DNA of 64,000 nucleotides from Marinomonas sp. KMM3893 (GTDB lineage Bacteria; Pseudomonadota; Gammaproteobacteria; Pseudomonadales; Marinomonadaceae), in contig NZ_SJSC01000007.1 in the NCBI RefSeq assembly GCF_004352855.1, forward strand, positions 62,001 through 126,000, written 5' to 3'. This document shows positions 38,749 through 48,633 of the stretch, piece by piece (the stretch's first letter is position 1; every line of letters begins with the position of its first letter). The notes beneath the pieces are model-generated. The model did not search any database, had not been told where the DNA came from, and worked only from the letters and a program-made list of their open reading frames with translations. The position numbers and the translations under genes are program-made.

Positions 38749-40095
38749 TCAATCCACATCTAAACCACTTTCGCGCATTTTGGCAATTTTGTAACGCAAT
38801 GTTCGCGGGCTAATACCCAACTTGTCAGCCACAATCTTGCGTTTACCGTTTGCCTCGATCAACGCTTGGGCAATAATGCGGAATTCATGCTGCTGAACCC
38901 CTTTACCCAAAATAGAAGCCGCGCTGTCTTCTTCCTCTTCTTGAACCTCGCTTACCGCTGGCGCACTCATCATATCGAATGCCACGTGTTCTTCATGGAT
39001 TTGGCCGTTAGGGCTTAAAATGAGAGCGCGCTGAATCACATTATCCAACTCTCGCACATTACCAGGCCAAGGGTGCGCCTCAAGTTTACTCAAAGCTGAG
39101 GGTTTTAAGACCGCATTTGCGACGCGCATTTTGACCGCATGTTTCTCTAAGAAACGCTGAGCAATAGGAATAATATCCCCTTTCCTTTCGCGAATCGGCA
39201 ACCAGCGCAATGGAAAAACATTTAACCGGTAATACAAATCTTCTCGGAAACCACCATCGCGTACATATTCAGCCAAATCGCGGTTAGTGGTTGCGATCAC
39301 TCGCACATCAAGCTGAATGGTTTTCTTACCGCCAAGGCGCTCAACTTCCTGTTCTTGAAGCACTCGAAGCAACTTAGCTTGCAAACCAATGTCTATTTCG
39401 GTGATTTCATCCAGCAGCAAAGTACCGCCATTAGCCTGCTCAAACTTACCCGCTTGAGCAGAAACCGCGCCAGTATAAGCGCCTTTTTCATAACCAAATA
39501 AAATCGCTTCCAGCATATTTTCTGGAATGGCAGCACAGTTAATAGCGACAAAAGGGGCGTTATTTCGAGCCGATTCTTGGTGAATATAGTTCGCTAATAC
39601 TTCTTTACCCGTGCCACTCTCACCACAAATCAAGACCGTTGAATCGGTCACCGCAACGCGCTTCGCCAACTCCAACATAGCAATACTTGAAGGGTCTTTA
39701 GCAATAGGCTGATGACTCTGTGAGGCGGTTTTTTTCACCGTGTATTTTTCGATGGCTTCTAGCAGTTCTTTTTCTTGGAACGGCTTTAATAAATAATCCA
39801 CCGCGCCGTCACGCATGGCTTCAACGGCATGCGCGATATCACCATACGCCGTCATTAACATGATGGGCAATTCGGGATAATTCTCAATGACATGATGCAG
39901 CAAACCATAGCCATCCATACCCGGTAAGTTGACATCGGAAACCACCATATCAAACGTACTTACCTTAAGCGCTAATACTGCATCTTCCGCATTGAACACC
40001 ACTTTACACTGATAATTAGCCAGCATTAGTGTGTCTTCTAACGCTTCAGCCAATCCTTTATCATCTTCAACGATGAGTAACTTAACATCAGACAT
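38749..40095 (-). CDS. fleR: FleR/FlrC-type sigma-54 response regulator
   Basis: A 448-residue NtrC-type regulator. The receiver (about 1-120) has VVSDVNLPGMDG. The AAA+ domain (about 130-370) has the Walker A GESGTGKE and the sigma-54-contacting loop GAYTGA, a common variant of GAFTGA. A Fis-type helix-turn-helix closes it (ADKLGISPRTLRYKIAKMRE). FleR activates middle flagellar genes after phosphorylation by FleS. It is the only complete sigma-54 activator in the window. It lies one base after fleS. Confidence 0.93.
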   Translation of the reverse strand: MSDVKLLIVEDDKGLAEALEDTLMLANYQCKVVFNAEDAVLALKVSTFDMVVSDVNLPGMDGYGLLHHVIENYPELPIMLMTAYGDIAHAVEAMRDGAVDYLLKPFQEKELLEAIEKYTVKKTASQSHQPIAKDPSSIAMLELAKRVAVTDSTVLICGESGTGKEVLANYIHQESARNNAPFVAINCAAIPENMLEAILFGYEKGAYTGAVSAQAGKFEQANGGTLLLDEITEIDIGLQAKLLRVLQEQEVERLGGKKTIQLDVRVIATTNRDLAEYVRDGGFREDLYYRLNVFPLRWLPIRERKGDIIPIAQRFLEKHAVKMRVANAVLKPSALSKLEAHPWPGNVRELDNVIQRALILSPNGQIHEEHVAFDMMSAPAVSEVQEEEEDSAASILGKGVQQHEFRIIAQALIEANGKRKIVADKLGISPRTLRYKIAKMRESGLDVD

Positions 40096-40096
40096 A

Positions 40097-41251
40097 CTAC
40101 GCCCTTACAAGAGGAAGCTGCAGACTTGCCGTCGTGCCCACTCCCTCGATACTGTCTATTTCAAACAAGCCATGATGCGCTCTTGCAATCGCTTTCACAA
40201 CCATCAAACCTAATCCTGTTCCGTGCTGTTTCGTTGTCACAAAGCCTTCTTGAACATGCTCTAATTGAGCCTGCGACATGCCTTCTCCTTGGTCTTTAAA
40301 AGCAATTCGCAACACACCGTCTTCGCAGCGCCATTGCAGAATAACCAGCCCCCCTTCGGATTGAGCGTCGATGGCATTATTCAGCAGGTTTAGCAAAGCA
40401 CCAATTAATGCTTCTTTATTACATTGGATCAACAGTGAGGCAATGTCTTGCTCACCATCAATCTCTAATAGGGTATTTTTTTGATCGCATATATCACGAC
40501 ACTCCGCGATCAGATTATCCATGAACACGCTCGCGTCTAACTTTTCATCCAGTTTAATATCACTGCGCGAAAAGATCAGCATGTCACGAATTTGCCGTTC
40601 TATATTTTCTAAACGATTAGAGAGTTTATCCGCAAAACGCTGACGCATCACTGGAGATAAGTCGCTTTTTTGTAAATGCCCTGCGTATAAGGTCGCTGAC
40701 GACAACGGGGTTCGAATTTGATGTGCTAACGCGGCAACCATTTTTCCCATATTCGACAAGCGCTCATGGTGTGATAGTTTTTTCTGTAGCAAATAGGCTT
40801 CGGTTAAATCGACAAAAATCAATAATTGTCCTGGCACGTCACCAAGAGAAGCCGTTTCTACACGCACACGCCGACCAGATGTCATGCTAATCTCGTGACC
40901 ATCGTCTTTTTGTGGGCGAAAGCTCAAGGGCACAATGTCGCCCCACGAACGCCCAATTAAAGGCAACTCAAACAGACGATCGGCAACAGGGTTTGCCATT
41001 ACTACCAAACCTTCCGCGTTTAACAATAAAACGCCAACTGGCATGGACTCGAAAAGCTGTTGGAATTGCTGTACTAGAATACGATTTTTATCTTGCTCTT
41101 CTCGGCGATTTTGTTCAGATTTTTCTAATTGAGCGGAAAGTTGGGCGACCTGCTCCTGTAAGTCTAAATAAGACTTAGCAAGCACATCTGAAGATTCTGA
41201 AAATACTTGAAAGGCCGCCTTTAACTCGGCAATCTCTTCGTCCTTTGTCAC
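40097..41251 (-). CDS. fleS: FleS/FlrB-type sensor histidine kinase
   Basis: A 384-residue cytoplasmic kinase with no membrane segment. It has an N-terminal coiled-coil, a PAS domain (about 70-160: FESMPVGVLLLNAEG), an H-box (MVAALAHQIRTPLSSA) and a HATPase domain (LLNLLNNAIDAQ, GTGLGLMVVKAIARAH). It phosphorylates FleR. The GTG start overlaps the TAG stop of the mini-FleQ gene, which couples their translation. Confidence 0.92.
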   Translation of the reverse strand: MTKDEEIAELKAAFQVFSESSDVLAKSYLDLQEQVAQLSAQLEKSEQNRREEQDKNRILVQQFQQLFESMPVGVLLLNAEGLVVMANPVADRLFELPLIGRSWGDIVPLSFRPQKDDGHEISMTSGRRVRVETASLGDVPGQLLIFVDLTEAYLLQKKLSHHERLSNMGKMVAALAHQIRTPLSSATLYAGHLQKSDLSPVMRQRFADKLSNRLENIERQIRDMLIFSRSDIKLDEKLDASVFMDNLIAECRDICDQKNTLLEIDGEQDIASLLIQCNKEALIGALLNLLNNAIDAQSEGGLVILQWRCEDGVLRIAFKDQGEGMSQAQLEHVQEGFVTTKQHGTGLGLMVVKAIARAHHGLFEIDSIEGVGTTASLQLPLVRA

Positions 41252-41748
41252 TAAAACTCCGACTTATCAATATTGTACCGACGCATTTTTTCAATCAATG
41301 TGGTTCTTTGGATCTGCAAATTTTGCGCCGCTCGAGAAACCACTCCCTGTGCTGACACCAATGCCTGCCTGATGAGCAAGGCTTCCAAATGGCGCACATG
41401 CAAATTTAGATTCACACCAGAAGGCTGAGGCAGCAAACGTCTTTGCTGTATTTCTTTCAGCACACTCCAAAAGTCTTGGGAGCGCCAAGGCAGAGGACAA
41501 TACCACACATTTTCTTCGGTTCGCTCACCATTGATAATACTCAATGATGAACGCAAAGAAATCACGGGAATCATCTCATCCAGCTGAACACACTCAACAG
41601 AGTGACCAATAACCACAAAATCAGGTAAATGGAACGCTGTGAACGACGTACTGTGCTCGACACCAATAAAGGTCAGCACACTTGAGACACTCAGTATCTC
41701 TTCGTCATCTAATCCACATAACCAAGCTCTCACTCTATTCACCCTCAT
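41251..41748 (-). CDS. Mini-FleQ: FleQ-like N-domain and Fis-type HTH without the AAA+ domain
   Basis: A protein of about 165 residues at the fleQ position upstream of fleSR. The N-terminal part (about 8-115) resembles the degenerate receiver of FleQ (LSVSSVLTFIGVEH against AVILNFLGED in FleQ). The C-terminal 45 residues match FleQ's DNA-binding end closely (LIRQALVSAQGVVSRAAQ, RTTLIEKMRRY). The central AAA+ region of about 250 residues is absent, with no Walker motif or GAFTGA loop. It cannot activate sigma-54 itself. An in-frame GTG at 41733 with GAGGG at good spacing is a strong alternative start. It may act as a DNA-bound repressor or accessory factor, or be a deletion product. Confidence 0.8.
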   Translation of the reverse strand: MRVNRVRAWLCGLDDEEILSVSSVLTFIGVEHSTSFTAFHLPDFVVIGHSVECVQLDEMIPVISLRSSLSIINGERTEENVWYCPLPWRSQDFWSVLKEIQQRRLLPQPSGVNLNLHVRHLEALLIRQALVSAQGVVSRAAQNLQIQRTTLIEKMRRYNIDKSEF

Positions 41749-41820
41749 TCGCAATATACAAACGCCGCCAATCCATAAGGATAGCGCTAAGCAGGAAGTA
41801 AGTCGCTCTTCCCTGATCTA

Positions 41821-41848
41821 ATAATGCGAATTGAATTCTAGGTTTCAA
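41821..41848 (-). promoter_or_regulatory. Candidate sigma-70 promoter of the mini-FleQ/fleSR unit
   Basis: On the minus strand TTGAAA is followed after 16 bases by CATTAT, about 70 bases before the mini-FleQ start. The site lies in the 130-base gap after bioD. The match is moderate and no competing better site was seen in the gap. Confidence 0.35.
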
Positions 41849-41878
41849 CCCTTCATTCAGCAACTATTGCCTGAAAGA

Positions 41879-42565
41879 CTAGAGTTTCGACAAGATTTGA
41901 TCAAACTCATCATCGCCATCCGCTGGCGATGCATGCCAGGTTAATGTTCCAAGCAAGGGAGCAGGCAGCATATTCGCTAAGCTTTGCAGGTTTTCTTCAT
42001 AACAAGGCATGGAGTCCTGCCCACCATTCGCCACCCAACCCGCAATATTAAGGCCATCACGTAAAATGGCTTCGGCGCTTAACATCGCATGATTTAGACA
42101 ACCCAGCTTCATGTTCACCACCAGCACCACTGGAAAATTAAGGCTCTTTGCCAACCCAGATAACAACTCACGATCATTAAGTGGCACTCGCCAACCACCG
42201 GCACCTTCGACGATAGCAAAATCATAAGGCGTCAATAATGCCCCTTTTAAAAAACCTTCAAGACGAGACACAGTAATCAGACGATTTTCTTGTGCGGCGG
42301 CAATATGCGGTGCTATAGCAGGCTCAAGCACAACCGGATTTACCTGTTCATAAGGCAATCGCACACTGCTTGCCGCTTGGATCAATAAAGCATCATCATT
42401 GCGTAGTGCTCCATCGACCCGTTCCGCCCCTGCAGCAATGGGTTTTAGTCCAAGAGAGCGGAGTCCAGCACGATGCGCGGCTTTTAATAAACCAACCGTG
42501 ACATAAGTTTTTCCTGCATCGGTATCTGTTGCCGTCACAAAAAACGTTTTTTTCACTAGTAACAC
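41879..42565 (-). CDS. bioD: BioD, dethiobiotin synthetase
   Basis: A 228-residue P-loop enzyme with the family N-terminal motif VTATDTDAGKTYVT and the conserved VEGAGGWRVPL. It closes the ureido ring of dethiobiotin from 7,8-diaminopelargonate, CO2 and ATP. It is the last gene of bioBFHCD and follows bioC by 17 bases. Transcription could read on towards the flagellar regulators, since I see no strong terminator after it. Confidence 0.95.
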   Translation of the reverse strand: MLLVKKTFFVTATDTDAGKTYVTVGLLKAAHRAGLRSLGLKPIAAGAERVDGALRNDDALLIQAASSVRLPYEQVNPVVLEPAIAPHIAAAQENRLITVSRLEGFLKGALLTPYDFAIVEGAGGWRVPLNDRELLSGLAKSLNFPVVLVVNMKLGCLNHAMLSAEAILRDGLNIAGWVANGGQDSMPCYEENLQSLANMLPAPLLGTLTWHASPADGDDEFDQILSKL

Positions 42566-42582
42566 CCCATTAAGACACTTTA

Positions 42583-43416
42583 TTAAGAACAGGGCTTTTG
42601 CAAAACAACAAAAGCCACTTGGTAACGCAAAGGAATTCCTCTCTTCTCTCTAAGCTGCTCATATTGCTTGATAAAGGTTTTCCACTTAGAAGGAGACATG
42701 CTGTTATTTTGCTTGTTAACCACCAAGCTAGCACCGACTTTTTTTAACGAATGAATGGCGTCTTCTGGTGCTGAAAACCACATGGGCACAGTAGCCAACT
42801 CTGAATGCTGTATTTGCCAATGACACTCTGTCACCTGTGCAAGCAATGCTTCTAACCTTGGGTATTGATTCACATGAGGCGCATTATCAATGCCTTGCCA
42901 TGCCTGCTCAATTTCTGGCATTGAGCCTTCACACAAGGTAGAAAACACCAGATATCCACCAGGCGCGGTGGCCCGATAGAGCTCAGAAAAAAGCGTTTCC
43001 GGCTGCAAACACCATTGCATAGCCAAGCTTGAAAACAACAAATCAAAGGCATTATCAGAAAACGGAAGTGACTCAGCGTCCCCACAAACAAACGAAAGCG
43101 CGCCTTGCTGGCTGGGCAAATCAGTCAACAAGTGATTGCTCGTTCTGGCGGTTTCTAGCATTTGAAAAGATAAATCTAATGCCATAAATAGAGAAGGTGA
43201 AAGCGTTTGAGACAGGGTAGCAAGTGCTTGCCCAGTTCCAGTCCCTACGTCTAAAACAGCATTAGCGTGAGAACAAGGCAAATGCCTAAAGAGCCGATCC
43301 AACACCACTCGTTGAAAATCGGCATAAGCATCGTAGGTTAAAGCGGCACGATCAAATCGCTGGGCAACTTGTCGTTTATAGTGAAAAGAATCTTCACCAT
43401 CATTAGCTATTGGCAT
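42583..43416 (-). CDS. bioC: BioC, malonyl-ACP O-methyltransferase
   Basis: A 277-residue SAM-dependent methyltransferase. The SAM-binding motif is VLDVGTGTGQAL, and AMQWCLQPETLFSELYRATAPGGYLVFSTL gives the usual BioC signature around residues 130-160. BioC methylates malonyl-ACP to start pimelate synthesis. The start overlaps the bioH end by 14 bases. The N-terminus KRQVAQRFDRAALTYD is typical of the family. Confidence 0.94.
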   Translation of the reverse strand: MPIANDGEDSFHYKRQVAQRFDRAALTYDAYADFQRVVLDRLFRHLPCSHANAVLDVGTGTGQALATLSQTLSPSLFMALDLSFQMLETARTSNHLLTDLPSQQGALSFVCGDAESLPFSDNAFDLLFSSLAMQWCLQPETLFSELYRATAPGGYLVFSTLCEGSMPEIEQAWQGIDNAPHVNQYPRLEALLAQVTECHWQIQHSELATVPMWFSAPEDAIHSLKKVGASLVVNKQNNSMSPSKWKTFIKQYEQLREKRGIPLRYQVAFVVLQKPCS

Positions 43417-44200
43417 CTATAAAGGTTTCGATATGCTGTACGCAAACATCTTCTGCCTCCAAGAAGGATTGATGGGCACAATCTGGCACAACAATCACCT
43501 CTTGGAGCGGATTCGCATCGGTTTGCGTTGTTAAAGTCGTTGAGGCCACTAAGGTGTCGTTCTGCCCCAATATATGTAAGTTCGGTAAATCCAACAGCGC
43601 ACTCTCGCGACGAATGTCTAATGCTCTCAATAATCGCAACCCACCCACTAACGCGGTTTTATTAAGTTGCTTTGGCAGCAGTGCTTGAAGTTGCTTCATT
43701 AAAGGACGCTCTTGTTTTGCCCCTCTTACTTGCAACATCAAAAATCGCTTCATACCTTGTTCGGGGGACTCATCAACCAACTGAGAAAATTCGTCAAATA
43801 ACATAGGTGCCATGCCTTCAGGCCAATTTTCTCGTTGCAAAAAGCTAGGAGAAGCCGACAAGGTAATCAAACCTTTTACACAACTAGAACGACGTGCTGC
43901 CACATAAGTAGACACCATGCCTCCCAAAGACCAACCGATCCACCAGCAGTCTTTCGGCGCAACAGCAATAAGCTGCTCCGACAAAGCGTCTATGTCGTAA
44001 TTCGGTTCGATTCGCGTTTGTTCAATCCGGGCTTCATCCAGAGAAATTCCTGGTAAATTGGCCATCACCACATAGAAACGTTGGCTTAGACGCAGCGCCA
44101 AAGGCTTCATCACTTCTTTTGGCATCCCCCAACCTGGCACCATAAAAATAGCCGGACAATTTGGATCACCAAGAACTTCTGTTTCGATGCGTATGCGCAT
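43403..44200 (-). CDS. bioH: BioH-type pimeloyl-ACP methyl ester carboxylesterase
   Basis: An alpha/beta hydrolase of about 265 residues. The nucleophile motif is GWSLGG, an acid lies in LGQNDTLV, and the catalytic His is in CAHQSFLE. BioH cleaves the methyl ester once the pimeloyl chain is complete. The ATG at 44200 has GAGGG 5 bases upstream and is preferred over the longer frame starting at 44233, which would overlap bioF. The position in a bioBFHCD operon supports the name. Confidence 0.9.
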   Translation of the reverse strand: MRIRIETEVLGDPNCPAIFMVPGWGMPKEVMKPLALRLSQRFYVVMANLPGISLDEARIEQTRIEPNYDIDALSEQLIAVAPKDCWWIGWSLGGMVSTYVAARRSSCVKGLITLSASPSFLQRENWPEGMAPMLFDEFSQLVDESPEQGMKRFLMLQVRGAKQERPLMKQLQALLPKQLNKTALVGGLRLLRALDIRRESALLDLPNLHILGQNDTLVASTTLTTQTDANPLQEVIVVPDCAHQSFLEAEDVCVQHIETFIDANS

Positions 44201-44208
44201 ATTTCCCT

Positions 44209-45384
44209 CTACTGCAATGACGTTAAAACACACTCTAGTGAATCACACAGAAAAACCAAATCGTCGTCTGTATGAGACGCACTCAAAGTGATACGCAAAC
44301 GAGCGCTACCGACAGGCACTGTGGGCGGACGAATAGCCGTACACCAGATACCAAGAGATTTTAACGCATCACTCACCTTGATGGCAGTGCTGCTTTCTCC
44401 AATGACAATAGGCTGAATAGCGGTGTTTGATGCCATCAGCTTAACAGGAAGTTGAGAGAGACGGTGACGAAAATACGCAATATGCTGCGCTAATTTCTCG
44501 CGCCGCGCTTGCCCTTCAGCAGATTGAATCAGCTTAAGCGCCGTGAGCGTCGCCCCAGCAATGGCCGGTGACATGGCCGTGGTATACACATAAGGACGAG
44601 CAAATTGCGTTAAATAATCGGCCATCGCATGGCTGATCGCAACAAAGGCTCCAGAAGTGCCAAAGGCTTTACCAAAAGTGCCCACTAAAATAGGCAATGA
44701 CTCAGCGTCCAAATTTTCTAAAGCCAGGCTGCCGCGCCCTTGCTCACCAATACAACCTAAACCATGCGCGTCATCAACCATCAATAACCAGTCACGCCTA
44801 GCCGCCAACTTAGACAATTCGGCCAAGGGAGCCAAATCACCGTCCATACTAAAAATGCCATCCGTGACCAACAAACCCGGTGTTGCCAGCTTGCTGAGTA
44901 ACTTCTCTGCACTTGCCACATCCCCATGCAAATAACGGCGTAATGGCGCTTGCGCTAAAACGGCACCATCTAGCAAGGAAGCATGGTTGAGCTTATCTTG
45001 CGCGACGGGACGATCTTTCGCAGCCAAGGCAGAAATCACCCCTAAATTCGCCATATAACCGGTGCTAAAAAGCATCACTCGCTCATAGCCCAACCAGTCA
45101 GCAAGCGCTTCTTCCAACGCTTGATGAGGCGCTAAATGACCACAAACAAGATGCGATGAGCCGCCGCCCACTCCGTACTGCTGGGCAGACTCATGAAGGC
45201 TACGGATCAACTCAGGGTGATTGGCTAGTCCAAGATAATCATTGGAGCAAAAGGCTTTATATTGATGGTTAGCAAAGGTCGCATTAGGCGTTTGCGGCCC
45301 TTCTAGGGTCACCGTTTGACGTAGTAAGGATTGTTGGCGGCGCTCATTCAGCGCCGCCTCCACCCAAGGGGGCGTATTAGGCAT
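44209..45384 (-). CDS. bioF: BioF, 8-amino-7-oxononanoate synthase
   Basis: A PLP enzyme of 391 residues when started at the ATG at 45384 ([12 protein letters not shown]), close to the 384 of E. coli BioF. Landmarks are [22 protein letters not shown] and the PLP lysine in FGKAFGTSG. It condenses pimeloyl-ACP with alanine. A longer frame to 45435 would run deep into bioB and is less likely. The start overlaps the bioB stop by 8 bases. Confidence 0.95.
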   Translation of the reverse strand: MPNTPPWVEAALNERRQQSLLRQTVTLEGPQTPNATFANHQYKAFCSNDYLGLANHPELIRSLHESAQQYGVGGGSSHLVCGHLAPHQALEEALADWLGYERVMLFSTGYMANLGVISALAAKDRPVAQDKLNHASLLDGAVLAQAPLRRYLHGDVASAEKLLSKLATPGLLVTDGIFSMDGDLAPLAELSKLAARRDWLLMVDDAHGLGCIGEQGRGSLALENLDAESLPILVGTFGKAFGTSGAFVAISHAMADYLTQFARPYVYTTAMSPAIAGATLTALKLIQSAEGQARREKLAQHIAYFRHRLSQLPVKLMASNTAIQPIVIGESSTAIKVSDALKSLGIWCTAIRPPTVPVGSARLRITLSASHTDDDLVFLCDSLECVLTSLQ

Positions 45385-46432
45385 TGGCTTCGTAAAAGAG
45401 TTTGGACTCTTCTTGCTTAACCACTTGCGCAGCAATGGCGTCTACCACGGCAGCGTCTGAATGCTCTTCACGTTGCTCAGGTTTAATGCCCAATTTGGCA
45501 AACAACATCATATCTTTGTTCGCTTCTGGGTTACTGGTCGTAAGCAGTTTTTCGCCGTAGAAAATCGAGTTGGCACCGGCTAAGAAGCACAGGGCTTGTG
45601 TTTGCTCACTCATGCCTTGACGGCCTGCTGATAGACGAACATGAGATTTCGGCATAACAATACGCGCCACGGCAATAGAACGAATAAAGTCGAATTCATC
45701 AAGGTCATCGACGTTTTCCAATGGCGTACCAGCCACTTTGACCAGCATGTTAATTGGCACACTTTCAGGATGCGGCGTCATTAACGCTAATTGGCGAATC
45801 AAACCAACACGGTCTTTTTGCTCTTCGCCCATGCCCATGATGCCACCACAGCATAATTTAATACCAGAACCTCGCACTCGTGACAAAGTGTCTAAGCGGT
45901 CTTGATAAGTACGCGTTGTGATAATGCTGTCATAAAATTCAGCAGAGGTGTCTAGGTTATGATTGTAATAATCCAAACCTGCTTCAGACAGGCGCTTCGC
46001 TTGCTCATCGTTTAATGTGCCGAGCGTGACGCAAGACTCTAGTCCAAGCGACTTTACGCCCTTGATCATTTCTAATACGTAAGGAAAATCTTTTTCTGAA
46101 GGATGCTTCCACGCCGCGCCCATGCAAAAACGGCTAGCGCCCTTTTCTTTGGCCAATGCCGCTTCTTCCAACACCTTCTGTACTTCCATGAGCTTTTCTT
46201 TTTCTAGCTCGGTGTTGTAATGCCCACTTTGAGGACAGTATTTACAGTCTTCAGGGCAAGCACCTGTCTTAATGGAAAGAAGGGTACTAACCTGTACTTC
46301 ATTGGGCGCAAAATTCTCACGGTGTACTGTCTGTGCACGGAACAGGAGATCCGTAAAAGGCAAATCAAAAAGCGCTTGAATTTCAGCATGCGTCCAATCG
46401 TAACGCGGCTCATTGGTGTTAGTAGCAGACAT
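45377..46432 (-). CDS. bioB: BioB, biotin synthase
   Basis: A radical SAM enzyme of 351 residues. The iron-sulfur motif is CPEDCKYC, followed by PQSGHY; the 2Fe-2S ligands lie in SCVTLG and [12 protein letters not shown], and [10 protein letters not shown] is also conserved. It inserts sulfur into dethiobiotin. The ATG at 46432 has GAGGG 4 bases upstream; the longer frame to 46492 would cross the promoter and BirA operator and is rejected. Confidence 0.97.
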   Translation of the reverse strand: MSATNTNEPRYDWTHAEIQALFDLPFTDLLFRAQTVHRENFAPNEVQVSTLLSIKTGACPEDCKYCPQSGHYNTELEKEKLMEVQKVLEEAALAKEKGASRFCMGAAWKHPSEKDFPYVLEMIKGVKSLGLESCVTLGTLNDEQAKRLSEAGLDYYNHNLDTSAEFYDSIITTRTYQDRLDTLSRVRGSGIKLCCGGIMGMGEEQKDRVGLIRQLALMTPHPESVPINMLVKVAGTPLENVDDLDEFDFIRSIAVARIVMPKSHVRLSAGRQGMSEQTQALCFLAGANSIFYGEKLLTTSNPEANKDMMLFAKLGIKPEQREEHSDAAVVDAIAAQVVKQEESKLFYEANA

Positions 46433-46464
46433 AGTACCCTCAAAAATAAGTGTCAAGGATGGCA

Positions 46465-46492
46465 ATACTAATGAACCATGGAAAACTGTCAA
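46465..46492 (-). promoter_or_regulatory. Promoter of bioBFHCD
   Basis: On the minus strand TTGACA (46492-46487) and TAGTAT (46470-46465) are separated by 16 bases. The -35 box lies inside the proximal half of the BirA operator, so bound BirA would block RNA polymerase. The -10 box is 32 bases upstream of the bioB ATG. Confidence 0.65.
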
Positions 46493-47259
46493 CCATAAAT
46501 ATTATCAAGGTTTACAACAGATTGTTTATCGAGCAATGTTATTTATGCCATGCTCCGAGCCGAAAACCTCTCTGTTCTTACTGTGAAGCTGGCTTCAATC
46601 GTAACGCGTTTGCCTGCCCATTATGCAAACGCCCAAGCCAAGGAACTTTGAGTTCTATTTGCGGCCAATGCCAAGTTTCTCCCCCGCTCTACCACAACTG
46701 CCTTGCTCCTTTGCGGTTCGAAGGCCTCACACAGCACCTCATCCACGCGATTAAATTCCAGCAACAGGCACATTATATTCGCCCCTTAATACAAGTACTC
46801 AGCGAGACACTCATCGAACACTATGACTCTGTGGATAACTGGCCTAGCCAAATCATTTTTGTGCCAAGTCATCCAACACGAATCAAAGAGCGCGGCTTTT
46901 GCCAAACCCAACTTATGGTGGCTGAATTGTACAAAATACTCCTGCTGCAATTAAAAGAGAAAACGCCAAAGCACACTAAAAAGAGCCCTATTAAAAAAGC
47001 TCTGCATACCCAAGCGCAACACACGCTAAGTAAGAAAAAACGTTCAGAAAATCAACAAGGTGTATATCAAGTAACAGGTGAAATAGAAGACCATGTCGCC
47101 CTTTTTGACGACGTCATGACCAGTGGCAACACCCTAGAAACCTGCGTGAAGCTGTTAAAAAAAGCAGGCGCGAAACAGGTCGATGTTTGGGTTATCGCCA
47201 GAACGCCAGAAAAAACCAGTAATAAAACCACGCTGGCAAGCGGAGTCACCATTGTTTAG
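46471..47259 (+). CDS. comF: ComF family phosphoribosyltransferase-like protein
   Basis: About 262 residues. The N-terminus has paired cysteines typical of ComF (CYLCHAP, CSYC, CPLC, CGQC), which probably bind zinc. The C-terminal part has the phosphoribosyltransferase fold with the PRPP-loop motif [14 protein letters not shown]. Family members support DNA uptake in competent bacteria; the E. coli homologue GntX serves use of DNA as nutrient. GTG 46450 and ATG 46459 are in-frame alternatives; ATG 46471 has AAGGA upstream. TTG 46522 would place the start beyond the BirA operator. Confidence 0.85.
   Translation: MNHGKLSTINIIKVYNRLFIEQCYLCHAPSRKPLCSYCEAGFNRNAFACPLCKRPSQGTLSSICGQCQVSPPLYHNCLAPLRFEGLTQHLIHAIKFQQQAHYIRPLIQVLSETLIEHYDSVDNWPSQIIFVPSHPTRIKERGFCQTQLMVAELYKILLLQLKEKTPKHTKKSPIKKALHTQAQHTLSKKKRSENQQGVYQVTGEIEDHVALFDDVMTSGNTLETCVKLLKKAGAKQVDVWVIARTPEKTSNKTTLASGVTIV
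46486..46517. promoter_or_regulatory. BirA (biotin repressor) operator
   Basis: The plus strand reads CTGTCAACC, a 14-base spacer, then GGTTTACAA. The proteobacterial BirA consensus is TTGTAAACC-N14/15-GGTTTACAA, so the right half is perfect and the left half has two mismatches. It separates bioBFHCD from the divergent comF-bioA pair, much as the E. coli operator separates bioB from bioA. With the ATG at 46471, the site is within the first codons of comF. Confidence 0.8.
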
Positions 47260-47282
47260 TATGCGCGAGCTTAAACTACAAA

Positions 47283-48584
47283 ATGGTTTCCACTATGCAA
47301 GACTCACTGACATCACAAGAGTACATCGAACTCGACAAACAACGGCTCTGGCACCCTTATACTTCGATGAGTGCCCCTACCCCACATTACCTAGTCGAAC
47401 ACGCTTCTGAGTGCGAAATCACGCTCGCGAGCGGAGCAACACTCATCGATGGTATGTCCTCATGGTGGAGTGTGATTCATGGATACAACCACCCAAGCAT
47501 CAACCAAGCCCTTAAGTCACAAATCGATGATTTCTCTCATGTGATGTTTGGCGGCTTTACCCACAAACCCGCCATCGACTTAGCCAATAAGCTCGTCAAC
47601 ATGACGCCTGAGCCACTACAAAGAGTGTTCTTTTCAGATTCAGGGTCCGTTTCCGTTGAAGTCGCACTCAAAATGGCGATTCAATACTGGCACTCCCAAG
47701 GCAAGCCAACTAAGCAGTATTTTGCCACCCCCAAAAGTGGCTACCACGGTGATACTTTTGCCGCCATGTCCGTGTGTGATCCAGAAAATGGAATGCACAA
47801 TCTGTTTAATGGCGCGGTCACTGAGCAGTGCTTTGTGTCGCCCCCGCCCATTGGCATCAATAATCCGGTAAAAGAAGAGTATATCGACGAAATTCGTCAA
47901 TTATTCATAGAAAAGCACCAAACCATCGCAGGTTTTATTATCGAACCCGTGGTGCAAAACGCCGGCGGGATGCGGTTTTACAACCCCGAGTATTTAAACC
48001 GACTTCGCGACTTATGTGATGAGTTCGACATCTTGCTTATTTTTGATGAAATCGCCACTGGATTCGGTCGCACCGGCAAGTTGTTTGCCACGAATCACAC
48101 CAATATTTGCCCAGATATCATGTGCGTTGGTAAAGCCTTAACTGGCGGCTATATCACGCTAGCCGCGACCTTAACCACAGACAAGGTCGCCCTCGGCATC
48201 AGCGATAAAGGGGGCGTATTTATGCATGGTCCTACTTTTATGGGGAACCCACTCGCTTGTGCCGCGGCTAACGCCAGCCTATCGCTGCTCGCCAGTTATG
48301 ACATTGAAGCACGTATCGGTCAGATTGAACGCTGGATGACAGAAGCCCTCGCGCCCTGCGCCAGCCTTGCAAAGGTTGCTGATGTCAGATGTTTTGGCGC
48401 CATCGGCGTTGTCGAGCTAAAATCCGCCGTCGATCAACACCAAATTCAACCCAAATTCGTAGAACGAGGGGTTTGGGTGCGCCCCTTTGGCAAACTGATC
48501 TATTTGATGCCTCCCTACATAATCACGCAGTCACAAATTCAAGCCCTTGGTAACGCCATTTATGAGATTGCCAGCGAAGAGTAA
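47283..48584 (+). CDS. bioA: BioA, adenosylmethionine-8-amino-7-oxononanoate aminotransferase
   Basis: A 433-residue class III aminotransferase. BioA landmarks are LWHPYTSM, DGMSSWWSVIHGYNHP, FDEIATGFGRTGKLF and the PLP lysine in CVGKALTGGY. It converts KAPA to 7,8-diaminopelargonate with SAM as amino donor. It lies 23 bases after comF and is probably co-transcribed with it. An inner ATG at 47295 (MQDSLTS) is an alternative start. A clear terminator follows. Confidence 0.96.
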   Translation: MVSTMQDSLTSQEYIELDKQRLWHPYTSMSAPTPHYLVEHASECEITLASGATLIDGMSSWWSVIHGYNHPSINQALKSQIDDFSHVMFGGFTHKPAIDLANKLVNMTPEPLQRVFFSDSGSVSVEVALKMAIQYWHSQGKPTKQYFATPKSGYHGDTFAAMSVCDPENGMHNLFNGAVTEQCFVSPPPIGINNPVKEEYIDEIRQLFIEKHQTIAGFIIEPVVQNAGGMRFYNPEYLNRLRDLCDEFDILLIFDEIATGFGRTGKLFATNHTNICPDIMCVGKALTGGYITLAATLTTDKVALGISDKGGVFMHGPTFMGNPLACAAANASLSLLASYDIEARIGQIERWMTEALAPCASLAKVADVRCFGAIGVVELKSAVDQHQIQPKFVERGVWVRPFGKLIYLMPPYIITQSQIQALGNAIYEIASEE

Positions 48585-48633
48585 CCCAGTGCTCAAATCG
48601 GCTTGTTAGCCGATGAACAATGGCAAAGCAAAA

